Notes under the pieces: generated by a model
Told to the model about the DNA's origin: nothing
The model's database searches: none
Seen by the model: the letters and a program-made list of their open reading frames with translations, nothing else
Shown: positions 18,723-28,576 of the stretch, piece after piece
Layout: every line of letters begins with the position of its first letter
Position numbering within the stretch: the stretch's first letter is position 1
From: Terrirubrum flagellatum
GTDB lineage: Bacteria; Pseudomonadota; Alphaproteobacteria; Rhizobiales; Beijerinckiaceae
Length of the DNA stretch: 64,000 nt
Direction of reading: 5' to 3'
Assembly: GCF_022059845.1 (NCBI RefSeq)
Contig: NZ_CP091851.1
Span: forward strand, 4,030,001 to 4,094,000
Made by a program: the position numbers and the translations under genes

Positions 18723-21089
18723 TCAGAATTCTTCCCACTCATCCTTGACCGCAAGCGCGCCTTGCGTGCGTGGAGTGGGGCGAACTGCGGCGCGTGCGGG
18801 AGGCGCTGCTCGCGCTGGCGCGACGCGTTGTGGTGACGGAGCCGGCTTCCTGACGTCATCGATGCGGAAGTAGCTGACATGGCCGTCCATGGCGCGGGCC
18901 TGGCTCTCCAGCGTCTTGGCCGTCGCCGCATTCTCCTCAACCAGCGCCGAATTCTGCTGCGTCGCCTCGTCCATCTGCTGCAGCGCCTTGTTGACTTCGG
19001 CGATGCCGATCGACTGCTCGGCGCTGGCCGACGCGATGTCCGCCACGATCGACGTCACGCCCTTGATCGATTCCATGATCTCCGACAACGCCGCGCCGGC
19101 GCGGTTGACGAGATTGACGCCATCCTTCACCTGGCCGCCGCTCGAAACGATCAATTCCTTGATGTCCTTCGCCGCCTGCGACGAACGCTGGGCCAGCGAA
19201 CGCACTTCGGACGCGACGACCGCAAACCCACGTCCCGCCTCGCCGGCGCGCGCGGCCTCGACCGCGGCATTGAGCGCGAGCAAATTGGTCTGGCGCGCGA
19301 TCTCGTCGATGACGCCGATGATGTCGGAAATCTTGCGTGACGATTCCTCGATGCGCGCCATGGCGTCGACCGCCGTCGCCACCACCGCGCCGCCGCGCTC
19401 GGCGACTTCACGCGCGCCATTCGCGGATTGATTGGCCGTCTGCGCATTCTCCGCGTTCTTGCGCACCGTCGCGGCGATCTCCTCCATCGAAGCGGAGGTC
19501 TGTTCGAGGCTCGCCGCCTGCTCTTCCGTGCGCTGCGAGAGATCGGTGGTGCTGGCGGAGATTTCGCCTGACGCGTTCGAGACCTCGCGGGTCGACGCTG
19601 TGATCGCGGCCATGGCTTCGGCGATGCGCTCGACCATGGCGTTGAAGTCAGCCTTGATCGGCTCGTAATCGGCCGGCACCTGAGCGCTCAGCCTGAAGGT
19701 GAGATCGCCGGCCGACAGGCTGCGCAGGCCCTCGCCCAGCGCCTGCATCACCTGCGCCTGCTCCTCCGCCGCGCGGCGCTGCTGGGCATGGACCTTCTCC
19801 TGCGCGTCGGCTTCGACGCGCGCCGCGGCCGCCTGGCGCTCCGAATCCTCCTGCTGGCGACGCATGGCGAGCGCAGCTTCTTCCCGGGCCTTCTCCGCCG
19901 CCAGAAGCTTGAAGCGCTCGACCGCATTCGCGACCTGACCGATCTCATCCTTGCGATCGAGGCCAGGCAGCTTCACATCGAGATTGCCGTCAGCCAGTTC
20001 GCGCATCGCGTCCGTCATCGCGACAAGCGGACGGCCGATGCGGAAATGCGCGAGCACGAAGCCGCCGACAACAAGCAGCATCGTGGCTGCGAGCAGGCCA
20101 CCGCTGACAAACAGGTTGGAGCGCGCCCGGGCGGCGCCTTCCTCGGACACTTTCACAGCCACATCCATCGCCGCCATAGCGACTGCGGTGATCTTGTTGA
20201 GGCTCGGCGTGATGATCTTCTGCCATTCCGGCAGCGTGATGCGAGGATCATCACCGGTCGCCAGCGCATTCTGCAGCTTCTTCAACCGCTCCGTGAATTC
20301 GTTCGAAAAATAATCCTTCTGCGCTTCGTCTGCGGCGGCAGCGATTTCAACAGGCGCGCCGGGACGATCGGCGGCGTCGCGCACCAGTTTCCAGTTGGCG
20401 CTGACGCGGCCCTGATTGATCTGCAACGCCTCGATATCGTCAGGCAGCATGAAGGAGCGGCTGCTCAGAAACGAGTTGATGGCGACCGCGATGGCGCCGC
20501 CGACCGCGCGCGAGGTCCAGGCGGCGTTCTTCACCGCAATCAGCCCGCCGACCTCAGGGTTGAGGCGGCGCATGTCCGCTTCGAGCGCCGCCGCAGCGGC
20601 GTCGAAGGATGCGAGCAGCTTGTCGCCGGTCTGGAGCACCGTCGCGGTGAGAGCCTTGTCGCGCGCGTTCTGCGGTTTTCCGAACGCGTCGTCGGCGACG
20701 GAGCGCAGCGCCATCTGATCGCGATAGGCAGCCTTCAGATTGTTCGCCGCAGCCGCTACGGCCGCTCCCTGCAGCCGATCAAGCTGGGGCAGCACTGCAT
20801 TGACAGCGGCGTCGACCTTCTTGCGATGTTCGGCGATCACGGCGCGCATTGCGCTCAACTGACCCGCGTCGAGGCTGAGCGACGCAGCAGTGTCGCCGCG
20901 CTCGGAGCGGAACACTTGCAGCGCGTTGAGCAGATCGCGATCGACCATTGCGGACGCGCTGACATGATGCGCGTTGTCGAGCCTGGTCCAGGCGTCGAAA
21001 AGATCGCGAACGCCAACGACGCCAAGCAGCCCGCCCATGACGAGCACAAGGCCCAGCACGAGACTGCGAATGGAAAACCGGATCGACAT
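18723..21089 (-). CDS. Methyl-accepting chemotaxis protein
   Basis: This 788-aa transmembrane receptor has TM1 at about 7-28, a helical periplasmic sensor of about 295 residues containing [13 protein letters not shown] (NIT-like in appearance), and TM2 at about 325-348. HAMP ([17 protein letters not shown]) and a second HAMP-like stretch follow, then the signalling domain with the highly conserved hairpin [20 protein letters not shown]. It ends in DEWEEF, fitting the xWxxF CheR/CheB tether. It is the last of four chemotaxis genes in a row. The cytoplasmic half is nearly identical to those of the next two MCPs, whereas the sensor domain is not. Confidence 0.93.
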   Translation of the reverse strand: MSIRFSIRSLVLGLVLVMGGLLGVVGVRDLFDAWTRLDNAHHVSASAMVDRDLLNALQVFRSERGDTAASLSLDAGQLSAMRAVIAEHRKKVDAAVNAVLPQLDRLQGAAVAAAANNLKAAYRDQMALRSVADDAFGKPQNARDKALTATVLQTGDKLLASFDAAAAALEADMRRLNPEVGGLIAVKNAAWTSRAVGGAIAVAINSFLSSRSFMLPDDIEALQINQGRVSANWKLVRDAADRPGAPVEIAAAADEAQKDYFSNEFTERLKKLQNALATGDDPRITLPEWQKIITPSLNKITAVAMAAMDVAVKVSEEGAARARSNLFVSGGLLAATMLLVVGGFVLAHFRIGRPLVAMTDAMRELADGNLDVKLPGLDRKDEIGQVANAVERFKLLAAEKAREEAALAMRRQQEDSERQAAAARVEADAQEKVHAQQRRAAEEQAQVMQALGEGLRSLSAGDLTFRLSAQVPADYEPIKADFNAMVERIAEAMAAITASTREVSNASGEISASTTDLSQRTEEQAASLEQTSASMEEIAATVRKNAENAQTANQSANGAREVAERGGAVVATAVDAMARIEESSRKISDIIGVIDEIARQTNLLALNAAVEAARAGEAGRGFAVVASEVRSLAQRSSQAAKDIKELIVSSGGQVKDGVNLVNRAGAALSEIMESIKGVTSIVADIASASAEQSIGIAEVNKALQQMDEATQQNSALVEENAATAKTLESQARAMDGHVSYFRIDDVRKPAPSPQRVAPARAAPPARAAVRPTPRTQGALAVKDEWEEF

Positions 21090-21212
21090 GATCGCCGCGC
21101 CCCTTACGACAATCCGGGCGTCTGGCGCCCGGATCAGCGCGGCGATTCTGCGGTTTCTATCCTAATATTTTGTGCACCATAAGTTCGGCTGGCGGCGTCC
21201 GCCGCGCCGATC

Positions 21213-23585
21213 TCAAAACTCCTCCCACTCGGGATCGCTCTTCAGCGCCAGCGCGCCCCGCGTGCGCGGAGCGGGACGCGCGACCGTCCGGGCGGGCGCC
21301 GCGGGCTTCGCCGCGACCGCTGCGGGACGCTTTGTCATCGGAGCCGGCGCAACGGCGTCTTCGACACGGAAGTAGCTGACGCGCTCGTCCATCGCCTTGG
21401 CCTGCTGCTCCAGCGTCTTCGCCGTGGCCGCATTCTCCTCGACCAGCGCCGAGTTCTGCTGCGTCACCTCATCCATCTGCGACAAGGCCTTGTTGACTTC
21501 GGCGATGCCAATCGACTGCTCCGCGCTGGCCGACGCGATGTCGGCCACCACCGAGGCCACCTGCTTGATCGACGCGACGATCTCGGCGAGCGACGCGCCC
21601 GCGCGGTTCACGAGATCGACGCCTTCCTTCACCTGACCGCCGCTGGAAACGATCAGCTCCTTGATGTCCTTCGCCGCCTGCGACGAGCGCTGCGCCAGCG
21701 AGCGGACTTCCGACGCGACAACCGCGAAACCGCGGCCCGCCTCGCCGGCCCTCGCCGCTTCCACCGCCGCGTTGAGCGCCAGCAGGTTGGTCTGGCGTGC
21801 GATCTCGTCGATCACGCCGATGATGTCGGAGATCTTGCGCGAAGACTCCTCGATGCGCGCCATCGCCTGCACGGCTTCGGCCACGACTTCGCCGCCGCGC
21901 TGCGCGACTTCGCGCGTGGTCACTGCCGACTGATTCGCAGTCTGCGCATTCTCGGCGTTCTTCTTCACCGTCGCCGCGATCTCTTCCATCGAAGCTGAGG
22001 TTTCCTCGATGCTTGCGGCCTGCTGCTCGGTGCGCTGCGACAGATCGGTCGTGCTGGCGGAGATTTCGGCCGAAGCGTTCGACACCTCAACCGTGGACGC
22101 CTTGATCGAGGACATCGCTTCGGCGATGCGCTCGGCCATATCGTTGAAGTCCGCCGTGATCTCCTGATAGTCCGCAGGGACATCCGCCGCGATGCGCGAC
22201 GTAAAATCGCCCGCGGATAGGCTGCGCAATCCTTCGCCCAGCGCCCGCATTACCCGGCCCTGCTCTTCGGCGGCCTCGCGCTGCCGCGCATGAGCCTTTT
22301 CCTGCGCTTCAGCCTCGACGCGCGCAGCGGCCGCCTGACGCTCGGAATCTTCCTGCTGGCGGCGCATGGCGATCGCCGCCTCTTCCTGCGCCTTCTCGGC
22401 GGCGAGCGTCTTGAAACGTTCGACCGCATTCGCGACCTGGCCGATCTCGTCCTTGCGATCGAGGCCTGGCAGCGCGACGTCGAAATCGCCGGTCGCGACC
22501 TTCTGCATGGCGTGCTGAATCTGCCTGAGAGGCGTCGTCACGCGGCGCGAGACCAGCATGAGCATGCCGACGCAGATCGCCAGCACGGCAGTCAACGCAA
22601 TGAGGAAGCCCGTCAAAGCGGACGTCGCTTCGGCGTGCTCGCGCGCCGCGTGATCTCTCGCCGTTTGCAATGCGGCTTCGGCCACGCCAAGCAGCGTGCT
22701 CAGTTTCGCAACCGATTCCTTCGACCATTGATCGGCCGCCATCGATTGCGGCTGACCGGCGATCAGGCCGGTGATCATCTTCAGACGCACTGCCGCATAA
22801 TCGGCGCCGAGGAAGCCTTCCTTCGCGCGCTGCATGGCCTGCTGGAAGGAGGCCGGCATCGGCGTTCCCGAGGCGAGATCCTCCAGCGCGCTCCACGCCG
22901 TGTCCAAACGCGCGACATGGACATTGTATTTCATCATCGCGTCCTGTGGCAGGGGTTGCCCGCCAAGCACGTTCGAGATCATCAGCGAGGCGTCGCCGGC
23001 GGCGTTGCGCGCCATCCAGGCGAGTTGCTTCAGTTGCAGAAGCTGATCGACATAAGCGTCCTCAAGTTTGACCGAGCGCGTCAGCGTGGCCGAGATGCGG
23101 TCAAGCGTGTCGAGAAGCGTCGAGACTTCGGAGAAATATTCCTGCGCGAGATTGGCGCGGCGCGACGCCTTCGGCTGCTTGAGCGCGGCGAGCGATTCCT
23201 CCTGCAGAGCGGCGAGCTTCTTCACACGCGCATCGAGATCGGCGACGACCATCTGCTGATCGGGGAATGCGACCGCGCGCAAAGCGACGACGGAGGCTTT
23301 CAACGCCGGCATATCCGCGTCGCGCGCCGCCTGAAGAACCTCGCTGAGGCCGGTCAGTTGCTTGTCCGCCTGCAGGTCGCGAGTCGTCGAGGAGCGGTCG
23401 ACGCGCAGATTGTGGAGCGCCGTGAAGAGATGGCTCGACGCTTCGGCGACGCCGCCCATGCGGCCCGCCTGCTTGAGCTTGTCCCAGGACACCCATGAAC
23501 CATAGGCGAAGCAAGCGACGACCGCCGCAGCCAGTGGAATGGTGACGCCTTTCAGCAGGGCGCCGACAGAAAGCTTCTTCAACAC
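21213..23585 (-). CDS. Methyl-accepting chemotaxis protein
   Basis: This receptor of about 790 aa has TM1 at about 10-30, a periplasmic helical sensor, TM2 in [20 protein letters not shown], then HAMP and the signalling hairpin [20 protein letters not shown]. The C-terminus is DPEWEEF, a CheR-docking-type pentapeptide after a Pro/Ala-rich linker. The start is taken as GTG at 23585 (V-L-K-K-L), because an AGGGGGA site lies 4-5 nt upstream and TM1 begins soon after; a start 45 nt further upstream is possible. It is probably co-transcribed with cheW. Confidence 0.92.
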   Translation of the reverse strand: MLKKLSVGALLKGVTIPLAAAVVACFAYGSWVSWDKLKQAGRMGGVAEASSHLFTALHNLRVDRSSTTRDLQADKQLTGLSEVLQAARDADMPALKASVVALRAVAFPDQQMVVADLDARVKKLAALQEESLAALKQPKASRRANLAQEYFSEVSTLLDTLDRISATLTRSVKLEDAYVDQLLQLKQLAWMARNAAGDASLMISNVLGGQPLPQDAMMKYNVHVARLDTAWSALEDLASGTPMPASFQQAMQRAKEGFLGADYAAVRLKMITGLIAGQPQSMAADQWSKESVAKLSTLLGVAEAALQTARDHAAREHAEATSALTGFLIALTAVLAICVGMLMLVSRRVTTPLRQIQHAMQKVATGDFDVALPGLDRKDEIGQVANAVERFKTLAAEKAQEEAAIAMRRQQEDSERQAAAARVEAEAQEKAHARQREAAEEQGRVMRALGEGLRSLSAGDFTSRIAADVPADYQEITADFNDMAERIAEAMSSIKASTVEVSNASAEISASTTDLSQRTEQQAASIEETSASMEEIAATVKKNAENAQTANQSAVTTREVAQRGGEVVAEAVQAMARIEESSRKISDIIGVIDEIARQTNLLALNAAVEAARAGEAGRGFAVVASEVRSLAQRSSQAAKDIKELIVSSGGQVKEGVDLVNRAGASLAEIVASIKQVASVVADIASASAEQSIGIAEVNKALSQMDEVTQQNSALVEENAATAKTLEQQAKAMDERVSYFRVEDAVAPAPMTKRPAAVAAKPAAPARTVARPAPRTRGALALKSDPEWEEF

Positions 23586-23662
23586 GCAATCCCCCTTGGG
23601 TTCGCGCCCCCCGGCGCGTGGAATCGTCAACCGGCCGCGTCAGGCGGCCTCTGTCTCAACTC

Positions 23663-26071
23663 TCAAAACTCTTCCCATTCCGGATCACTCTTCAGCGCCA
23701 GCGCGCCCCGCACGCGCGGCGCAGGTCGCGACGCGATGCGCGTCGTCGCCGAAGGCTTCGCGGTTGCGCGTGGCGCGGCAGGCGCGGCCGCGGCATCGAC
23801 GCGGAAATAACTGACCTGTTCGTTCATCGCCTGGGCCTGGGCCTCAAGCGTCTTCGCCGTCGCCGCATTCTGCTCGACGAGCGCCGAATTCTTCTGCGTC
23901 GCTTCGTCCATCTGCTGCAGCGCCTTGTTGACTTCGGTGACGCCGATCGACTGCTCGGCGCTCGCCGACGCGATATCGGCGACGATCGCCGCCACATGCC
24001 GGATCGAGGCCACGATCTCATTGAGCGAACCGCCAGCGCGGTTCACCAGCTCGACCCCCTCCTTTACCTGTCCGCCGCTCGCGAGAATGATGTCCTTGAT
24101 ATCCTTCGCCGCCTGCGACGAGCGTTGCGCCAGCGAGCGCACCTCGGAAGCAACCACTGCAAAGCCGCGGCCCGCCTCGCCGGCGCGCGCGGCCTCCACC
24201 GCTGCGTTCAGCGCAAGCAGGTTGGTCTGACGCGCAATCTCGTCGATGACGCCGATGATGTCGGAAATCTTGCCCGAACTTTCCTCGATGCGCGCCATCG
24301 CCTGCACGGCCTCGGTCGCCACCTTGCCGCCGCGGTCGGCGACTTCGCCGGCGTTCGACGCCGATTGGTTGGCGGCCTGCGCATTCTCCGCGTTCTTCCT
24401 CACCGTCGATGCGATCTGCTCCATCGACGCGGAGGTCTGTTCGAGGCCAGCCGCCTGTTCTTCCGTCCGCTGCGACAGATCAGTTGTGGCGGTGGCGATC
24501 TCCGCTGAAGCATTGGCGACTTCAACGGCCGAATTCTGGATCGCGGAGAGAGTGCCGCGTAGCCGCGCAATGGTTTCGTTGACGGCTTCGCGCAACTCGC
24601 CGAAGCGGCCTGCATGGCTGGAAACGATGCTGCGGGTGAGATCGCCGCCCGCCATCGATTGCAACACCTCGCTCAACTCGTTCGTCGCCTGATCGACGAC
24701 TTCGTTGATCGCGTTGACGCCTTCGGCCAACTGGCGGACCGATCCCTGGACATCGCCGATGTCGGCCCGGCCGGAGAAATCGCCGGCCTTCGCGCCGGCG
24801 ACGATCTCGGCCACATTGGCGACGACGACCTGGCTCGCGGCGGCCTCGGCAAGCTGGTGATCCTGCAGCGCCTCGCGCTCCTTGCGCGCGGTCTCCAGCG
24901 CCAGCGCATTTTCGCGGTAGGTTTCAAGCGCGCCGGACAGAGCGCCGATCTCGTCGGGATAGCGCGCCTCGGCGACCGGCTCATCGAGCTTGCCCGCCTG
25001 CAACCGCTCCAGCGTGCTTCTGATGTCGACCACTGGCCGCGAGATGCGGTCGCGCAACCCGATCCAGCTCGCGACGCCGACGCCGGCCACCAGAAGCGCG
25101 ACGACCATTGCGCCCGCGAGCTTGATCAGCGACCAGTTGAAGGTCTGCGACGCATCCTCGACCACCTCGTCGAGCGACGTCGTCATCACCGAGATGATCG
25201 CGTCATAAGGCTGCACGCAGCGCTTGCGCCACTCGGTCGCGTCGATCGAGCCCGGCGCGCCAAGCTTCTCGAAGAGCTCGTCGGCCTGCCGCGTCGCAGT
25301 CGTGACGGCGCTGACCGAGGCCGAAGCTTTCGCCTTCATCGGCGCCGAAGCGTAGGGATTTCCGGCAAGCTCGGTCAGGCTTGCGACGCTGAGCGCGGCG
25401 CCGCCGCGCAATTCGCCAAGCTTACGCGCCAGCGGAGCGGCGATAGCCGCATTCGACGCGAAACTCCCCGCCATGAGCGAGCACTGGCCGCCATAGTTCG
25501 CGCGCAGCAGCCAGCCATCCTCTTTCGCGTTCTGGAGCTGCGCGAGTTTCGGGCTGATCTGGCGAATGCCCTGCCCTGTCTGTTGAGAAGCGGCGAGGGT
25601 CGCGTTGAGGACGTTTTCGATGGCGTTCGACCAGGGCGCCACCGCCGCGGCCTTGCGTTCCGCCTTCGGTTTCAAGGCTTCCTGATTCAGCCCGGCGAAT
25701 AGCGTCGCGGCCGCAGCCCATTTGTCGTCGATCGCTTTCGCGAGATCGGCCCGGGCATCGAGGCTCGTGTCGCGCAGTTCAGCAGCGCCTTCGGCGAGAC
25801 GCTTGCCGAGATCCTCCATGACGCGGGCGATCATCGCGCGCGGGTCGTCCTCGGCCAGCAACGCCGTCTGCACGTCGCCGCGCTGGCCGCGCAGCGCCGC
25901 AGCGGCGAGCAGCAATGTCTTGTCGGCCTGCGCGAGCTTAATCGACTGCCGCGCCGCGGCGACGTCCCACAAAGCCGAGCTGATCACCCAGACGGCGACG
26001 AGCGCCAATGGCAGAACCAGCAGCGCCAATGTCGCCGCAATGCATCGCTGGATGGATGAAGTAAAAAACAT
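23663..26071 (-). CDS. Methyl-accepting chemotaxis protein
   Basis: This 802-aa receptor has TM1 at about 11-35, a periplasmic domain containing [17 protein letters not shown], and TM2 around [20 protein letters not shown]. Two HAMP units follow ([17 protein letters not shown] and a second before [18 protein letters not shown]). The signalling domain ends in DPEWEEF. Its HAMP-to-HAMP linker differs from the other two MCPs, whose linkers are Gln/Arg/Glu-rich coiled coils. It lies directly downstream of cheW. Confidence 0.93.
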   Translation of the reverse strand: MFFTSSIQRCIAATLALLVLPLALVAVWVISSALWDVAAARQSIKLAQADKTLLLAAAALRGQRGDVQTALLAEDDPRAMIARVMEDLGKRLAEGAAELRDTSLDARADLAKAIDDKWAAAATLFAGLNQEALKPKAERKAAAVAPWSNAIENVLNATLAASQQTGQGIRQISPKLAQLQNAKEDGWLLRANYGGQCSLMAGSFASNAAIAAPLARKLGELRGGAALSVASLTELAGNPYASAPMKAKASASVSAVTTATRQADELFEKLGAPGSIDATEWRKRCVQPYDAIISVMTTSLDEVVEDASQTFNWSLIKLAGAMVVALLVAGVGVASWIGLRDRISRPVVDIRSTLERLQAGKLDEPVAEARYPDEIGALSGALETYRENALALETARKEREALQDHQLAEAAASQVVVANVAEIVAGAKAGDFSGRADIGDVQGSVRQLAEGVNAINEVVDQATNELSEVLQSMAGGDLTRSIVSSHAGRFGELREAVNETIARLRGTLSAIQNSAVEVANASAEIATATTDLSQRTEEQAAGLEQTSASMEQIASTVRKNAENAQAANQSASNAGEVADRGGKVATEAVQAMARIEESSGKISDIIGVIDEIARQTNLLALNAAVEAARAGEAGRGFAVVASEVRSLAQRSSQAAKDIKDIILASGGQVKEGVELVNRAGGSLNEIVASIRHVAAIVADIASASAEQSIGVTEVNKALQQMDEATQKNSALVEQNAATAKTLEAQAQAMNEQVSYFRVDAAAAPAAPRATAKPSATTRIASRPAPRVRGALALKSDPEWEEF

Positions 26072-26123
26072 CCCGATCCCCCCACCGTCGCGCTAAAAGT
26101 CCCGGCGCGACGGGCCTTAATGC

Positions 26124-26648
26124 TTACGCAGCCTGCTGCGACGGCGCCCGATCATCGAGCGCGAGAAGCTGCGGCAACGCGATCAGCGCGATCATCGCCC
26201 CGTCGATGGTCACGAGACCTGAAAGAAAATCGATGCGCGCGGCCTGAGCCACTTTCGGCACCGGCTGAATGCTCGCTGCCTGGAAGGCGACGATGTCGAG
26301 CACCTGATCGGCGAGCAGGCCGACCTGACGATCATCGATCTGCACGATGATCACGACGTGTTGGGACGTCGCTTCGGTCTTGCCCTGATTGAAACGGCAG
26401 CGCAGATCGATGATCGGCACCATCACGCCGCGCAGATCGAGCACGCCGCGCACATAATCCGGCTGCCCCGGGAGCGCGGTCACGTTGGTGAAGCCCTTGA
26501 TCTCGCGCACGGCCATGATGTCGACGCCGTAATGGTCGTCGCCAATGGCGAAGCTGATGAATTCGATAAGGCCGCGCCCCTGCTGACCGCCGTCAGCCGT
26601 GCCGTTGCGCGCGTCGCCGAAAGTTTGCGTGTCCGACTGCCAGCTCAT
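26124..26648 (-). CDS. cheW: Chemotaxis coupling protein CheW
   Basis: This 174-aa scaffold joins receptors to the CheA kinase. It shows the CheW-fold signatures FISFAIGDDHYGVDIMAVREI, YVRGVLDLRGVMVPIIDLR and LLADQVLDIV. It is the first gene of a cheW-mcp-mcp-mcp run with no cheA, cheR, cheB or cheY in the window. The main chemotaxis operon must be elsewhere, and these receptors probably feed into it. Confidence 0.93.
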   Translation of the reverse strand: MSWQSDTQTFGDARNGTADGGQQGRGLIEFISFAIGDDHYGVDIMAVREIKGFTNVTALPGQPDYVRGVLDLRGVMVPIIDLRCRFNQGKTEATSQHVVIIVQIDDRQVGLLADQVLDIVAFQAASIQPVPKVAQAARIDFLSGLVTIDGAMIALIALPQLLALDDRAPSQQAA

Positions 26649-26955
26649 GCGCGTGACGATCCCTCTTCATCTTCGTCCGCCGTGTCGTCGGGAGATGTCG
26701 AGGCGCGCTCCGCGCCGCCTGCTCACGCACAATCCGGCGAACTTTTCGCGCAAAAACCATGTCTGAATGTGCTTTCAAAGAAGTAAACAACCTGCGCTTG
26801 CAGGCTTGACCTTCAGGCGCCTTTCCCGTCGACGAATTTCGAAATCTGTCATTAAGCTTTGCTTTACTTGCGGGCGGAGGCGCTTCGGACGCGAATTCGC
26901 GTAATCGGCTCAATCACTTGAATCGTCGGGAGCGACGCAAGCGGGCCCGCGATCG
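26649..26955. other. Intergenic region upstream of cheW
   Basis: This 307-bp stretch has no credible gene: the open frames here lack ribosome sites and resemble nothing known. It separates the end of the SMR-type gene pair from cheW and must hold the cheW promoter. It is less GC-rich around 26730-26880. A CtrA-like box lies at 26852-26866. Confidence 0.5.
26852..26866. promoter_or_regulatory. CtrA-like box upstream of cheW
   Basis: The sequence TTAA-GCTTTGC-TTTA differs from the alphaproteobacterial CtrA consensus TTAA-N7-TTAA at one position. It lies about 205 nt upstream of cheW, in a class of genes often under CtrA control. Chance occurrence cannot be excluded. Confidence 0.35.
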
Positions 26956-27351
26956 TCAGCCGCCGCCCTGACTCTCGCCGCGTCGTCCTTCGGCCGTCGC
27001 GAGAATGACGACGCCGACGCAGATCGCGACACAACCGACGAGTTGTATCGCCGACAGCCGTTCTCCGAAGAACGGCACCGACACGAGCGCGACCGTGACG
27101 ATGTCGAGGTGGGACGCGGCGAAGAGCGGCCCCACCGGCGCATCACGCAGCAGCGTCATGTAGGTGACGAAGGTCGCGGCGAAGGCCAGCGCGAGGATGG
27201 CCGTCCAGGGCTCCGAGACGAGCCGCGCGAGAAACGCGGCGTCCGGCGCGACCGGCGACGTCCGCTCCGCGACAAGCTTGAAGCCGATCTGCGCCAGGGT
27301 CTCGAACAGCAGGAGCGTGGCGAATCCGATCGCCAGCACGAACGCTCTCAC
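26956..27351 (-). CDS. Small EamA/SMR-type membrane protein (second of a pair)
   Basis: This 131-aa four-helix membrane protein of the drug/metabolite transporter type has segments such as AIGFATLLLFETLAQIGFKL and a final LVGCVAICVGVVILATA. It begins 4 nt before the end of its partner, and the two together have the size of one EamA transporter, as in paired SMR proteins and ArnE/ArnF. It is the last gene of the eleven-gene run beginning at 37244. The substrate is unknown. Confidence 0.75.
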   Translation of the reverse strand: MRAFVLAIGFATLLLFETLAQIGFKLVAERTSPVAPDAAFLARLVSEPWTAILALAFAATFVTYMTLLRDAPVGPLFAASHLDIVTVALVSVPFFGERLSAIQLVGCVAICVGVVILATAEGRRGESQGGG

Positions 27352-27707
27352 GCCGCGCCCCAGCCGACGAGAACGACGCCGAAGCCGATCAGGCCGATCG
27401 CGACGGCGCGCACGGGATCGATGCGGTCGCCGAACAGAATGCGCCCGGACAGCATCACCGTCGCAATGTTGACGCAGCCGACCATGACGGCGGTCGACAG
27501 GGGAACGAGAGAGACGAAGGCGAGCCAGAACAGCGCTTCGCCGAGGAACAGGGCGACGCCGAGCCAGAGAAAAGGCGATCGCGCGAGTTCAGCCCAGTGA
27601 CCGCCTTCGCCCTTCGAGGCGGCTCGGGTCGCCGCCGTGAAAGCCATCTGGCGGCCGGTGCAGCAGAGAACGTCGCCCGCCAGCAGGAGAAGCGCGGTCG
27701 GGGTCAC
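27348..27707 (-). CDS. Small EamA/SMR-type membrane protein (first of a pair)
   Basis: This 119-aa hydrophobic protein has about four transmembrane helices, including FLWLGVALFLGEALFWLAFV and PLSTAVMVGCVNIATVML, followed by a glycine-rich last helix. It starts 15 nt after the MipA-like gene and overlaps its partner by 4 nt. A heterodimeric exporter or lipid-carrier flippase is plausible given the operon, but not proven. Confidence 0.75.
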   Translation of the reverse strand: MTPTALLLLAGDVLCCTGRQMAFTAATRAASKGEGGHWAELARSPFLWLGVALFLGEALFWLAFVSLVPLSTAVMVGCVNIATVMLSGRILFGDRIDPVRAVAIGLIGFGVVLVGWGAA

Positions 27708-27722
27708 GCGTCGAGTAGGGCT

Positions 27723-28568
27723 TCAGAGCCCGTTGAACATGAAGGAATAGCTGGCGCCAAGGCCGACGGTCAGCTGATTCGGCGAGCCGAAGCGTTTGGT
27801 GATCGGGCTCGAGGCGGCGTCGCCCACCAGACGGTCATAGCGGGCGTAAGCCGTGGTGCGCCACTGGCTCGACCAGTCGTAATTCATGGCCGCGGTATAG
27901 CCGACCGATTTGAAGCCGCCTGACGCAGAGAAGGGCGTCACCAGGCCATTGCGCGCCGAGGCGGCCGGCGTCACGCCAAACTGGAGATTCATCGAATCCG
28001 AATCAGCGAGCTTCACGCGTGGGCCGGTCGAGAAGGTGAAGGCGCCAGCGCGATGGAAGAGATCAGCGCCGACATCGGCGACGAAGCCGTCTTCGCTGCG
28101 CAGGCCATGGCGCACTTCGGCGCGGAAACGGAGCTGGTCAGGCAGCGGCCACCATTCGACGAAAAGGCCGGGCTCCACCGTCCAGGAATAATTGTCGAGA
28201 CCGGCAAGCCGCCGGTCCATGTCCACCGCGCGGCCGATCGAAAGCGCAATGACCGGACCGACCTTGAGCCAGGGATTGTCGAACAGGGTGAGATCAAAGC
28301 TGTCGTCCGGCGACGAGAGGTCCGGCGGCGTCCCCGGGCGGCGAATGCTGAAGGACGGCGCCGGCGTGATTCCATAACGATTGGAGCCGTCATAGAGCGG
28401 CCCGACGACGCCCATCGCGCCAAGGGTGACGATCCAGCCGGTGGAGGCCGGAGCGGGCGCAGGCGCAGGCGTCAAATCGGCGGCGAAGGCGGCAGACGAT
28501 ATGGCGAGCGCGACAGTCGCCGCGAGGGCGCGTCCTGCGCGCCGATGCCCGTCACCCATGCCGCCCAT
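27723..28568 (-). CDS. MipA/OmpV family outer-membrane protein
   Basis: This 281-aa protein has a signal peptide (GRALAATVALAISSAAFAAD) and a beta-barrel-like body: GITPAPSFSIRRPG, NYSWTVEPGLFVEWWP, DRLVGDAASSPI, and a C-terminus TVGLGASYSF with alternating aromatic residues. MipA/OmpV proteins are outer-membrane barrels linked to murein synthesis or stress. The start at 28568 follows AGGAG by 5 nt; a longer frame upstream overlaps the regulator gene and lacks a signal peptide. It begins 8 nt after the sigma54 activator gene. Confidence 0.8.
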   Translation of the reverse strand: MGGMGDGHRRAGRALAATVALAISSAAFAADLTPAPAPAPASTGWIVTLGAMGVVGPLYDGSNRYGITPAPSFSIRRPGTPPDLSSPDDSFDLTLFDNPWLKVGPVIALSIGRAVDMDRRLAGLDNYSWTVEPGLFVEWWPLPDQLRFRAEVRHGLRSEDGFVADVGADLFHRAGAFTFSTGPRVKLADSDSMNLQFGVTPAASARNGLVTPFSASGGFKSVGYTAAMNYDWSSQWRTTAYARYDRLVGDAASSPITKRFGSPNQLTVGLGASYSFMFNGL

Positions 28569-28576
28569 AACGACTC

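Noticed and set aside
26593-26913. A 106-codon minus-strand open frame upstream of cheW
   Set aside because: It overlaps the cheW start, has low-complexity Arg/Ala composition and no ribosome site; the region is better read as promoter DNA.
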